Assembly (NCBI GenBank): GCA_025363655.1
Contig: JANYDK010000011.1
Span: forward strand, 1-64,000
Direction: 5' to 3'
Origin: Deltaproteobacteria bacterium
GTDB lineage: Bacteria; Myxococcota_A; Polyangia; Polyangiales; JADJMO01
Length of the DNA: 64,000 nt
Position numbers and translations under genes: made by a program. Each line of letters opens with the position of its first letter. Position 1 is the first letter of the stretch. Below the pieces are notes generated by a model. That model made no database searches. It saw nothing but the letters and a program-made list of their open reading frames with translations, and was not told the origin of the DNA. Shown in pieces: positions 1-8,087 of this stretch.

Positions 1-79
1 GCGGGCGCGGGCGCGGGCGCGGGCGCGAGGGATAGCGCGGGCGACGGTGATGGCGCGGGCGACGGTGATGGCGCGGGCG
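1..79. repeat. GC-rich tandem repeats in coding sequence
   Basis: Six-base GCGGGC units run over about 1-28, followed by two copies of an 18-base unit (35-52 and 53-70) and part of a third. All unit lengths are multiples of three, so the partial gene on the minus strand stays in frame and gains Pro-Ala-Pro-Ser steps. Confidence 0.7.
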
Positions 80-140
80 GCGGAGCGGGCTTCGGGGCCG
101 GGGCCGGTTTGACGTTGAGCTGCGGAATGACGACGTCCAT
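1..140 (-). CDS. Start of an Ala/Pro-rich protein (partial)
   Basis: Only the first 46 codons are in the window; the gene continues past the left edge. The protein begins MDVVIPQLNVKPAP and then becomes almost purely Pro, Ala and Ser. An AAGGA ribosome-binding sequence lies about 12 bases before the ATG at 140, which supports this start. It follows ccmC on the same strand and may share its operon, but it does not look like CcmD or CcmE. No function can be assigned from this fragment; the Pro/Ala tract suggests an extended linker. Confidence 0.5.
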   Translation of the reverse strand, partial: MDVVIPQLNVKPAPAPKPAPPPAPSPSPAPSPSPALSLAPAPAPAP

Positions 141-153
141 GATCAGAGTGATC

Positions 154-222
154 CTTCTCGTTTCGCCAAAGATTGCTTCGCAACTTTGGCCGCTTCGGTC
201 AATCTCACTCCGCTCGGTTGCC
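154..222 (-). repeat. Dispersed ~70-bp repeat, copy 1
   Basis: Read on the minus strand, this segment matches the plus strand at 57669-57738 with about four mismatches and one indel. It overlaps the last codons and stop of ccmC. Its core (165-190) is an almost perfect hairpin, GCCAAAG...CTTTGGC with inner TTGC/GCAA pairs. It looks like a mobile or REP-like intergenic repeat rather than a gene. Confidence 0.7.
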
Positions 223-948
223 GAAGCCTTCTTCTTCGCCGAGGAGCTCGTACGCTTCTTCTTCGAGGACGCGGAGGCGGCGGGCGAGGAGCTCGGTGCG
301 GATGCGGGTCCAGAGGAACAGCACCGCGAGCGACGTGAATGCCGCGAACGACCAGAGGAGCGCGGGGACCATGCGCGGGTCGAGGCCGCCGCCGCCTTGG
401 CCGATGACGCGCGGGTGTTGGCCGCTCCAACGTTGAACCGCGTAGTGGATGATGGGGACGACGCCAGCGCCGAGGACGCCGAGCGCGGAGGCGAATTTCT
501 TCTCGGCCTCGCCCTCGCCGCCGAAGCCGCGGAGCACGAGGTACGCGACGTAGATGAGGAGCGCGAGGAGCGTCGTCGTCAGGCGCGGATCCCACGTCCA
601 ATACGTTCCCCAGGCCTTGCGCGCCCAGAGCGGGCCGCTGACGAGGACGAAGGCGCCGAAGGTGACGGCGAGCTCTCCACCGGCTTGGGCGAGGGCGTCT
701 CCCTTGACGTTGCCGGTGCTGAGGTACCACGCGCTGCCGGCAAAACAAGCTCCGGCACCGATGTACATGACGTAGGCGGAGGGGACGTGGAAGTAGAAGA
801 TCTTCTGGACGATGCCCATCTTCGCTTCTTGCGGGGCGATGCCGAAGATTTGGTAGAGCGCGTAGAGAAAGAGGCCCGTCGTGAGGGCGACGAGGACCGG
901 GCCGAGCACGCGGCCGAGCGAGCCTGGTTCTTTTTCGGGAGTGCTCAC
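205..948 (-). CDS. ccmC: Heme exporter/cytochrome c biogenesis protein CcmC
   Basis: An integral membrane protein of 247 residues with about six membrane segments. In the system I cytochrome c maturation pathway CcmC delivers heme to CcmE at the periplasmic face. The sequence shows the family landmarks in order: FYFHVPSAY near residue 50, the tryptophan-rich WGTYWTWDPRLT loop near residue 115, and a second conserved histidine in IIHYAVQRWSG. Length is normal for the family. GTG at 948 is preferred over the TTG one codon earlier. Its C-terminal codons lie inside a dispersed repeat, so the exact C-terminus may be recent. Identification is firm. Confidence 0.93.
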   Translation of the reverse strand: MSTPEKEPGSLGRVLGPVLVALTTGLFLYALYQIFGIAPQEAKMGIVQKIFYFHVPSAYVMYIGAGACFAGSAWYLSTGNVKGDALAQAGGELAVTFGAFVLVSGPLWARKAWGTYWTWDPRLTTTLLALLIYVAYLVLRGFGGEGEAEKKFASALGVLGAGVVPIIHYAVQRWSGQHPRVIGQGGGGLDPRMVPALLWSFAAFTSLAVLFLWTRIRTELLARRLRVLEEEAYELLGEEEGFGNRAE

Positions 949-1001
949 CAAACGAAGTTACTACCAGCCGCGGCGTCGAGAAGCGAGTTAGGCGCGACTG
1001 C

Positions 1002-1340
1002 CTACTGCCCCCCGCCCTGTACGAGCTGCTTCGCGCCTTGGGCGACGCGGTCGACGAGCTTGGAGGTGAGGTCGACGACCTCGACGTAGCGATACACGCC
1101 GGCTTGGAGGGCGAGGAGATCGCCGGCAGAGACGTCCTTGCCGACGCCGGCGGTGACCCGCTTCATCAGGCGTTCACCTTGCTGCACCTCGCTCAGCGCA
1201 CCCGCGAGCACGGTGGTGAAGCTCTTCTCCGGCGGCGACGCGGCCTTGGCCGGTGGCTGCGATGGAATGGCTGGTTTGGCGGTGGATTTCGTTGCGGCCT
1301 TCGATTTGCCGTCGAAGACCAGGGGCGGACGCTCGCTCAT
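1002..1340 (-). CDS. Small protein, possibly type III secretion YscI/EscI-like
   Basis: A 112-residue soluble protein with a Lys/Pro/Ala-rich first third and a helical C-terminal half. The stretch SAGDLLALQAGVYRYVEVVD, followed by an amphipathic SKLVDRVAQGAKQ helix, resembles the C-terminus of YscI/EscI inner-rod proteins and FliE, where a leucine-glutamine motif precedes a packing helix. This is a by-eye resemblance only. No other type III secretion gene is visible here, although the locus could extend elsewhere. It lies 64 bases after the Ser/Thr kinase gene on the same strand and may be co-transcribed with it. Confidence 0.5.
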   Translation of the reverse strand: MSERPPLVFDGKSKAATKSTAKPAIPSQPPAKAASPPEKSFTTVLAGALSEVQQGERLMKRVTAGVGKDVSAGDLLALQAGVYRYVEVVDLTSKLVDRVAQGAKQLVQGGGQ

Positions 1341-1404
1341 GATCGGAGGTCGACCGCTCCGCGGAGACGGTTGCGAAAAACTCTCCGTCTCTCGCGGCTG
1401 GCTC

Positions 1405-2874
1405 TCAGTGCTTGAAGACGCCGGCGGCGTACAACCCACCGAGCACGCCGCCGAGGATGATCAGCGCCACGGCGATCTTGGTCGCGATGCCGGCGCCAGG
1501 CCGCATGTTGGGCTCGGGCTCGTACGCAGTCGTCGAAGTGTTGCGCGTCGGCTGTTTGACGAGCGGCGCGTTGCGGGGGACGTCGAGCTCGATTCCGGCG
1601 CTCGGCGGCGCGGCGATCGCGCGAGCAGGCGGCGGAGTGTGCAGTTGCGGGACCGGCGGCCCCGAAGCGGCAGCTGGGGGTTCTTCGTCTTCCAACGAGG
1701 AGAGATCGCCGGCGGCGATGTTGGTGAGCGTGGTGCGCGCGCCGGTCTTGTTGCGCAGCTCTTTCTGCCATGCACCGGCGTCGATCGGGAGCGGCGTCGA
1801 AATTTGCCCCTTGGGCGCGATGCCGAAGGTGCCGGCGTCGAGTGCCTTGGCGCCGCCGCCCTCGCCTTCGATGGACTGGAATTGGAAGACCGCTTGCTCG
1901 GCCCACTGGAGGAACTGTTCGACGCCCGAGCCACGCGCGGCTTCACGCTCGCGACGACGCTGCTCCATCGCGCTGTGCACGAGATCGCTGATTTCGAAGT
2001 CGGTGACCGGGTGCTGGCCGAAGCGATAGAGAAAGGCGTTGAGATCGACGCCGAAATCGCGGGCTGACGAGTAGCGCTGGTTGGGATCGCCGGCGAGCGC
2101 GCGCGCGAGGATCGGCTCGAGCTCGGGCGGCACGTCGGGGCGGATGCGGGTGATCGGCGGGACGATCGCGCGCTGGACCATTTGCACGGTCTCGAGATCG
2201 GTCTTGCCGAGGAAGAGGCGACGACCGGCGAGGAGCTCCCAGAGCATGATGCCGATGGCGAAGATGTCGGCGCGCGCGTCGACCTCGTTGCCCTTGGCGG
2301 CCTCGGGCGCGAGGTAGCTGAACTTGCCCTTGATGATGCCGGGCTCGCTCTTTTCGAGCTGCGTGTTCGCCTTGGCGAGGCCGAAGTCCACGATTTTGAC
2401 TTCGCCGTGCTTGGTGATGAGCACGTTGGGCGGCGACATGTCGCGGTGCACGATGTGCAGCGGGGTGCCCGTCTCGTCGACGAGGTGGTGCGCGTACTGG
2501 AGGCCCTTGGCGAGCTCGATGGCGATGTAGACGGCTTCTTCGCAGGGGAAGGGGCGGTTGCTGTTCTTCAGCGTGTCGATGATGCCGCGCAAGTTGGCGC
2601 CGTCGACGAACTCCATGACAATGAAGTAGGTGCCGTCGCCGACGCCGATGTCGAACACCTGCACGCAGTTGCTGTGCGAGAGACGCGCGGAGAGGCGCGC
2701 CTCGTCGAGGAACATCTTGATGAAGGTTTCCTTCGCCGCGAGGTGCGCGAGGACGCGCTTGATGGCGACCTGCTTGCGGAAGCCCTGCAGGCCGATCGAC
2801 TCGGCGCGGAACACTTCCGCCATGCCGCCCGATTCGAGGCGATCGATGACGCGGTATCTCTGGTCGGAGGCCAT
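1405..2874 (-). CDS. Membrane-anchored Ser/Thr protein kinase
   Basis: A 489-residue Hanks-type kinase. The glycine loop (SGGMAEVF) is near residue 16, the ATP-binding lysine sits in VAIKRVL, the catalytic loop is VHRDMSPPNV near residue 142, DFG follows near 163, and an APE-equivalent is seen in LAPEAAKG, so the enzyme should be active. After the kinase domain comes about 150 residues of Pro/Ala-rich linker. A single hydrophobic helix (KIAVALIILGGVLGGLYAAG) ends the protein. This is the common myxobacterial layout with the kinase in the cytoplasm. The ATG at 2874 is chosen because the kinase fold starts directly after it; the longer reading frame adds only low-complexity residues. Confidence 0.93.
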   Translation of the reverse strand: MASDQRYRVIDRLESGGMAEVFRAESIGLQGFRKQVAIKRVLAHLAAKETFIKMFLDEARLSARLSHSNCVQVFDIGVGDGTYFIVMEFVDGANLRGIIDTLKNSNRPFPCEEAVYIAIELAKGLQYAHHLVDETGTPLHIVHRDMSPPNVLITKHGEVKIVDFGLAKANTQLEKSEPGIIKGKFSYLAPEAAKGNEVDARADIFAIGIMLWELLAGRRLFLGKTDLETVQMVQRAIVPPITRIRPDVPPELEPILARALAGDPNQRYSSARDFGVDLNAFLYRFGQHPVTDFEISDLVHSAMEQRRREREAARGSGVEQFLQWAEQAVFQFQSIEGEGGGAKALDAGTFGIAPKGQISTPLPIDAGAWQKELRNKTGARTTLTNIAAGDLSSLEDEEPPAAASGPPVPQLHTPPPARAIAAPPSAGIELDVPRNAPLVKQPTRNTSTTAYEPEPNMRPGAGIATKIAVALIILGGVLGGLYAAGVFKH

Positions 2875-3006
2875 GGGAGGAGGATCTCTCTCGATTTCCG
2901 CGGAAAACGTGCGGTGCTGATCGACGAGGGTCCCATTCACGTATCGGCGGGTCAAGCCGAATACACGCGGAGCGAGCGGAGGGAGCTGCGCGTCTCTCGG
3001 CGCGTC

Positions 3007-4059
3007 TCAGGGGATGGCGCTCTTTGCGCAGCGGAACCCGAGGTCGGGTTGGCGCGAAGAAGGAAGGCGTTGGAGGCGTGAGGCGCCGCGCGTCATGGCG
3101 AGTGGCTGCAAGTACGAGCCTCCGCGGATGACGCGAAAGATGCCGTTCGCGGGGCCGGTCGGCTGATCGAGAGCGTCTTCGTCGTAGCCGTCGTCCCAGA
3201 TGTCGTTCACCCATTCGGCGACGTTGCCGGAGAGATCGACGATGCCTTCGGGCGTGCGACCTTCGGGGAAGCTGCCGATCGGCGCGAGACCGAAGAAGCC
3301 GTCGTCGTCGTCGGCGATGCCGGCGAGGATGAGGCCGGCGACCGACGAAGGCAGCCCCGCGCCGTTGGTCGCCGTCTTCGGGATGATGATCGAGCCACCG
3401 TCGAGCGTGCCATGGTTGCCGAGCTTGGGGTTCGGCAAGTTGCCCCAAGGAAACCTCCGACCGGCGAGGCCGCGCGCGGCCCGTTCCCACTCGGCCTCGG
3501 TCGGGAGGCGCGCCTTGCGAAACGCACAATAGCGAACGGCGTCGTCCCAGGCGACGAGCGTGACCGGGAGCTCGTCGCGATCGTGCTTCGGATCACCATG
3601 GACGATGCCCGACGCCAGGCAATCGCCGGCCTCCACGCAACGACGATAGTCGGCGACCGAGACCTCGGTGCGATCGATCGAGAACGCGGCGAGCTTCACC
3701 TTGCGCGTGGCCGGATAGAGCAGCTCGCTCGACCCCATCGGTCCACCGGCGCCGAGGGTGCGAACGACCCCTTCCCCGGCGAACTGCTTGGCGTCACAGA
3801 ACTTGCCGAGCACGTCCTTGCGACAGAGCTCGATGGCGAATTTCTGATCGGACGCGTCGGAGCCGAGGAAGGTTTCGCTTGCAGGAAAAAAGGCCATTCC
3901 CGTCGGCGGAGCGATGAGCAGCGCGGCTCCCGAGGAGGTGTCGACCGATTGTTCCTTCGGCAGCGGCGGCGTCGGCGGCGTCGGCTTTTTCGGAGCTGCG
4001 CCGAGCGTGCACAGCGCGAAGAACGCGCCGAGGACGAGTGCGAGGCGACGGCGCGGCAT
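3007..4059 (-). CDS. Secreted SUMF1/FGE-domain protein without catalytic cysteines
   Basis: A 350-residue protein with an N-terminal signal peptide (MPRRRLALVLGAFFALCTLG) and a C-terminal formylglycine-generating-enzyme-like domain. Recognisable motifs are IDRTEVSVADYRRCVEAGDC, LPTEAEWERAARG, FPWGN, VDLSGNVAEWVND, RVIRGGSY and LGFRC. True aerobic FGE carries two cysteines just after the RGGS motif; here that stretch reads LQPLAMTRGASR and has none, so sulfatase-activating chemistry is unlikely. Such domains often serve as carbohydrate- or protein-binding folds. It is encoded in the same direction as the Ser/Thr kinase and could be part of its signalling unit; that link is inference. Confidence 0.88.
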   Translation of the reverse strand: MPRRRLALVLGAFFALCTLGAAPKKPTPPTPPLPKEQSVDTSSGAALLIAPPTGMAFFPASETFLGSDASDQKFAIELCRKDVLGKFCDAKQFAGEGVVRTLGAGGPMGSSELLYPATRKVKLAAFSIDRTEVSVADYRRCVEAGDCLASGIVHGDPKHDRDELPVTLVAWDDAVRYCAFRKARLPTEAEWERAARGLAGRRFPWGNLPNPKLGNHGTLDGGSIIIPKTATNGAGLPSSVAGLILAGIADDDDGFFGLAPIGSFPEGRTPEGIVDLSGNVAEWVNDIWDDGYDEDALDQPTGPANGIFRVIRGGSYLQPLAMTRGASRLQRLPSSRQPDLGFRCAKSAIP

Positions 4060-4110
4060 GGCGTCGGGATCGTAATACGGAACGCGCCCACGCGCGCCCA
4101 CGCGGACAAC

Positions 4111-4310
4111 GAGACAACGGTCTGCCTCCTCGCCGGCTGCGTGAGCGGCGACGACGTCCTCGCCACGCGTCCCGAATCGAACGACACGCAGCCGCCCGCG
4201 TCGGCGCCGGATACTCGACCGGGCTGAGCCCTGGAACCACGCAATTTTGGCTCGTTCAGAAGACCGGTGGCGGTTGCGGGACCTACACGCTGACGTTCAC
4301 GCCGACGTGA
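4111..4310 (+). pseudogene. Remnant of a secreted lipoprotein gene
   Basis: In one frame the stretch to 4227 reads TTVCLLAGCVSGDD and then a Pro/Ser/Asp-rich linker ending at a stop, which looks like the end of a lipoprotein signal peptide. In the next frame the DNA continues as TTQFWLVQKTGGGCGTYTLT and stops at 4310, a typical C-terminal beta-strand ending of myxobacterial secreted proteins. No start codon with a signal-peptide n-region is present. A gene with its 5' end deleted and a frameshift near 4210 is the simplest reading. It fills most of the 324-base gap between the SUMF1 gene and the ClpB-like gene. Confidence 0.4.
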
Positions 4311-4383
4311 TCCGTTTCACCCTTGGGTCGTCACGACGTGATGGGGCGCGCGGGGGCAGATTTGATCTACTCTCCCTCCCCCG

Positions 4384-7020
4384 ATGCCTCCGACCCAAAC
4401 GCTCCACCTCGATCGCTACACCTCCGACGCGCGGGCCCTCGTCGCTGGCGCGCAGCAGCTCGCCGACGAGCGACAGCACACCGACGTCGAGCCGATTCAC
4501 CTCCTGCACCGCGCGGTCGATCGCGATCGCGGTATCGCCGAGGTCTTCAAGCGCGCCGGCGCCGAGCCGAGCGATCTGCTCGCCGAGGCCGATGGCGCGC
4601 TTCGTCGTTTGCCCAAGGGCACCGGCGAGGCGTACCTGGCGCAAGCGTTCATCGAGCTCCTCGGGCGCGCCGAGCGCGACGCCGAACGCGAGAAGGTGAA
4701 AGAGGTCGGCGTCGAGCACGTGCTCAACGCGCTCACGCAAGAGATCCGCGGAGCCGCGGGCGCGGTCCTCCAGGCTTGTCACATCGGGCCAGGCTCGCTT
4801 CGTCCGCACATGGCGGCGCTGAAGACGACGCCGCGGGAAAATACGCTCACCGGCATCGCCGGCATGAGCTCGGTGTCGACCGGCGGCGCCACGCCCAACG
4901 ATCTCCTCGCGCGCTCCACCGTCGACATCGTCGAGCAGGCGAAGAAGGGCGAGTTCGATCCGGTCATCGGTCGCGACACCGAGGTGCGACGCGTGCTCCA
5001 GATCCTCGAGCGACGGGCGAAGAACCATCCGCTCCTCGTCGGTGAGGCGGGTGTCGGCAAGACGGCGATCGTGCGCGCGCTGGCGATGCGCATCGCCGCC
5101 GGCGACGTGCCGCGCAACTTGGTCGACGCGCGCATCCTCCAGCTCGATCTCGGCGGAGTCATCGCTGGAGCCAAATTGCGCGGGGAAATCGAAGAACGAC
5201 TGCGCGTCGTCTTGCTCGCTTGTCGCCCGCAGGAAGGGCAGAAGACCGAGACCATCCTCTTCATCGAGGACCTCGCGGCGCTCTTCGGCGGTGCCAGCGG
5301 CGGCGCAGGCGTCGGTGAGCTCTTGAAGCCGACGCTGGTGCGCGGCGACGTCCGCATCATGGCCGCGGTCTCGACCGAAGGCCTCCGCAAGATCAACGAG
5401 AAGGACGCCGGGCTCCTCCGCCGGCTCACGGTCGTCGAGATCGACGCGCCCGACGTCGAGAAGGCCAACGCGATTCTCCGCGGCGTCGCCACCCGCTACG
5501 AACGTCACCACGCGGTGCGCATCGGCGAAGGCGCGATCGTCGCTGCGGTCCTCCTCGCCAAGCGCTACGTGCAAGATCGTGCGCTCCCCGACAGCGCGCT
5601 CGATCTCCTCGACGAGGCCTCGGCCCGCAAACGTGTCGAGCTCGAGAGCGTGCCCGCCGAGGTCGACGACAAAATCCGCCGGCTCGACTCGCTCAAGGCC
5701 CAGCTCGCCGCGGTCATCGACGACGACGATCGCCAGAGCAAACAGATGCGCGGCAAGCTCGAGAAAGAGATCGCCACCCTCGAGCCCGAGGTGAAGGAGA
5801 CACGCCACAAGATGACGTCTCGCAAGGGCGCGATTGCCGCCGCCGGCGCGCTGCGAGACGAGCTCACGGGGAAGGAAAAAGAGCTCGCGGCGGCCACCGC
5901 AGGCGGCAACTACGCCAAGCTCGGTGAGCTCGAGCACGTCGCCATCCCCGACTTGAAGCGTCGCCTCGCCGCCGCCGAAGAGGCGGTCGGCCGCGAAGGG
6001 GGCATGGGCTCGAACGTCGTCGACGAGAACGACATCGCCAAGATCCTCGCCGATTGGACGGGAATTCCCGCGCAAAAGATGCTCGAGGGGGACGCCGAGA
6101 AGCTCTTGAAGATGGAAGAGCGACTCTCGGCGCGCGTCGTCGGACAGACCGAGGCGACGAAGGCGGTGTCGAAGGCGGTGCGTCGTGGTCGGCTCGGATT
6201 GCGTGATCCGGGCAAGCCGATCGGCTCCTTCCTCTTCCTCGGCCCCTCGGGTGTCGGCAAGACCGAGCTGGCGAAGGCGCTCGCCGAGTTCCTCTTCGAC
6301 GACGAGCAGGCGATGACCCGCCTCGACATGTCGGAGTTCATGGAGAAGCACATGGCGCAGCGCCTCATCGGTGCGCCGCCAGGCTACGTCGACAGCGAAG
6401 AAGGCGGGTTTTTGACCGAAGCGGTGCGTCGTCGCCCGTACTCGGTGCTCCTCTTCGACGAGGTCGAGAAGGCTCACGCCGACGTCTTCAACTTGCTCCT
6501 GCAGGTGCTCGACGACGGGCGCCTCACCGACGGTCGCGGTCGTCAGGCCGACTTCTCCAACTGCGTCGTCATCATGACGAGCAACATCGGCTCGCAGAAA
6601 ATCCTCGAGACCGATCCGAAGATCTTCGAGAGCGAAGAGGGCCGCGACGCGCTGAAAGACGTGCTCCGCGACGAGCTGCGCAAGTTCTTCCGGCCCGAGT
6701 TCCTCAACCGCATCGACGACGTCATCGTCTTTCGCGCGCTCGGCAAGGAAGACCTCAAGGGCATCGCCACCATCCAGCTGCGCAAGCTCGACAAGCTCCT
6801 CGCCGACCGCGAGCTCAAGGTCACGCTCACCGACGCCGCGCGCGATCGGCTCGTCGATCTCGGCTACGAGCCCGGCTTCGGTGCGCGTCCGCTCCGTCGC
6901 GCGATCCTCCGAGAAATCCAGGATCCGCTCGCCGAGGAGATCCTCCGGGGCGGCTACGCGCCGGGCACGACGATCAAGGTCGACGTCAAGGACGACGACT
7001 TCACGTTCGCCAAGGGCTGA
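4384..7020 (+). CDS. ClpB/ClpA-type AAA+ unfoldase
   Basis: An 878-residue Hsp100 protein: N-domain (1-150), first AAA+ module (Walker A GEAGVGKT near 220), a shortened middle coiled-coil region (about 395-530), and second AAA+ module (Walker A GPSGVGKT near 620, Walker B VLLFDEVEKAH near 690, GAPPGYVDSEEGG pore loop). The second module looks intact. In the first, the Walker B reads ILFIEDL instead of the usual ILFIDEL, and the sensor region (STEGLRKINEKDAGLLRR) also departs from the standard TT-DEYRKYIEKD-ALERR pattern. That suggests altered or lost ATP hydrolysis in ring 1. The middle domain implies a ClpB-like disaggregase rather than ClpA; a type VI ClpV role is less likely. It probably has its own promoter. 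Confidence 0.88.
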   Translation: MPPTQTLHLDRYTSDARALVAGAQQLADERQHTDVEPIHLLHRAVDRDRGIAEVFKRAGAEPSDLLAEADGALRRLPKGTGEAYLAQAFIELLGRAERDAEREKVKEVGVEHVLNALTQEIRGAAGAVLQACHIGPGSLRPHMAALKTTPRENTLTGIAGMSSVSTGGATPNDLLARSTVDIVEQAKKGEFDPVIGRDTEVRRVLQILERRAKNHPLLVGEAGVGKTAIVRALAMRIAAGDVPRNLVDARILQLDLGGVIAGAKLRGEIEERLRVVLLACRPQEGQKTETILFIEDLAALFGGASGGAGVGELLKPTLVRGDVRIMAAVSTEGLRKINEKDAGLLRRLTVVEIDAPDVEKANAILRGVATRYERHHAVRIGEGAIVAAVLLAKRYVQDRALPDSALDLLDEASARKRVELESVPAEVDDKIRRLDSLKAQLAAVIDDDDRQSKQMRGKLEKEIATLEPEVKETRHKMTSRKGAIAAAGALRDELTGKEKELAAATAGGNYAKLGELEHVAIPDLKRRLAAAEEAVGREGGMGSNVVDENDIAKILADWTGIPAQKMLEGDAEKLLKMEERLSARVVGQTEATKAVSKAVRRGRLGLRDPGKPIGSFLFLGPSGVGKTELAKALAEFLFDDEQAMTRLDMSEFMEKHMAQRLIGAPPGYVDSEEGGFLTEAVRRRPYSVLLFDEVEKAHADVFNLLLQVLDDGRLTDGRGRQADFSNCVVIMTSNIGSQKILETDPKIFESEEGRDALKDVLRDELRKFFRPEFLNRIDDVIVFRALGKEDLKGIATIQLRKLDKLLADRELKVTLTDAARDRLVDLGYEPGFGARPLRRAILREIQDPLAEEILRGGYAPGTTIKVDVKDDDFTFAKG

Positions 7021-7027
7021 CCTTCCG

Positions 7028-7873
7028 GTGGGCGTTCGCGATCGGGTCGTGTCGCTGCTCGCGCGGGTCGCCACCGCGCGGGTGCCGCGTCGCTTCCCGA
7101 TGCCGGCCGAGGCGCGCGAGCTGTCGCTCTCGTCGGGCGACGGCACACGCATCAGCGCATGGGTCCGCGAACCGATGGGCAGGTCACGCGACGCAATGGG
7201 CGAACCCTGCGCGACGGTGATCCTCGGTCACGGCTACCGCGACGATCGGCGGCAGCTCTACCTCCCCCTCGCCCCTGCCCTCGCCTCGCGCGGCGTACGC
7301 ACGATCGCTCTCGATTTTCGGGCCCACGGCGCGAGCGAGGGAGACTTCATCACCGTCGGTCACGACGAAGCGCTCGACGTCGAGGCCGCGCTCGCCCACG
7401 CGCGGACGCTGTCCGGCCTCGTCCTCTACATCGGCTTCTAGATGGGCGCCGCGGCCTACCTGCTCTCACGCGAAGAGGCCGACGCTGCGCTCCTCGACTC
7501 GCCGTACGACACGCTCGAAGCGGCCATCCACGCCCGCCTCGATCTCTTCCGCGTGCCGCGTCGAGTGCTCGAAGGGCGCCGACGTCTGCGCGATCATGCA
7601 CGATTTCCCGAGACGCACGCGGTTCGTCCGCTTGATCGGGTGCCGCATCTCCTCTGCCCGACGCTCTTTCTCTTCGCGCCGCGCGATCTCTGGCTCGGCC
7701 CCGAGGTGCGGGCGCGGTTCACCCAGGCCCTCGCGCCGGCCAGCACCCTCGAGCTCCTCGCCCGCGGCGGACACCAACACTTGCACGAGGAGTGGCGACA
7801 GCGAGCTCTTCGCTTCGTCGACGAACGGCTCGCCGCCCCTCGCGGCAATCCCGCAAATCGCGATCGAGGTTGA
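7028..7873 (+). pseudogene. Alpha/beta hydrolase split by an amber codon at the nucleophile
   Basis: The first 137 codons from GTG at 7028 give an alpha/beta hydrolase N-terminal half (CATVILGHGYRDDRRQ oxyanion region, then LDFRAHGASEGD). Strand beta-5 then reads VLYIGF, followed by TAG at 7439-7441, and the frame continues MGAAAYLLS. The family motif here is G-x-S-x-G, so TAG sits exactly where the catalytic serine codon belongs; TCG to TAG is one base change. The second half keeps the acid region (CPTLFLFAPRDLW) and a histidine region (GGHQHLHEEW) without further damage. It starts eight bases after the ClpB-like gene. Either a recent null mutation, a sequencing error or read-through. Confidence 0.8.
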
Positions 7874-7898
7874 CACCGCCGGCTACGGCGACTACCTA
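7870..7898 (+). promoter_or_regulatory. Sigma-70-type promoter of tRNA-Val
   Basis: A perfect TTGACA (7870-7875) is followed after 17 bases by TACCTA (7893-7898). The predicted start, about seven bases further on, leaves a leader of roughly 40 bases before the tRNA. The -35 box overlaps the stop of the broken hydrolase gene. Confidence 0.75.
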
Positions 7899-7945
7899 AC
7901 GCACCCTCTTGCGGCGTCGTCTTCGGACGGCGGCGTGGAGACCCC

Positions 7946-8061
<116 letters not shown>

Positions 8062-8087
8062 GCGAAGAAGCCGATACTCCCCCGGTC

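Noticed and set aside
4384-7020. Assignment of the ClpB-like protein as type VI secretion ClpV
   Set aside because: A coiled-coil middle region of ClpB type is present and no tss genes are adjacent; the FHA gene 3 kb away lies in a separate element.
4297-7152. Long open frame (951 codons) on the minus strand opposite the ClpB-like gene
   Set aside because: It is the antisense shadow of a real AAA+ gene in high-GC DNA; it is Arg/Glu/Leu-biased with no domain.
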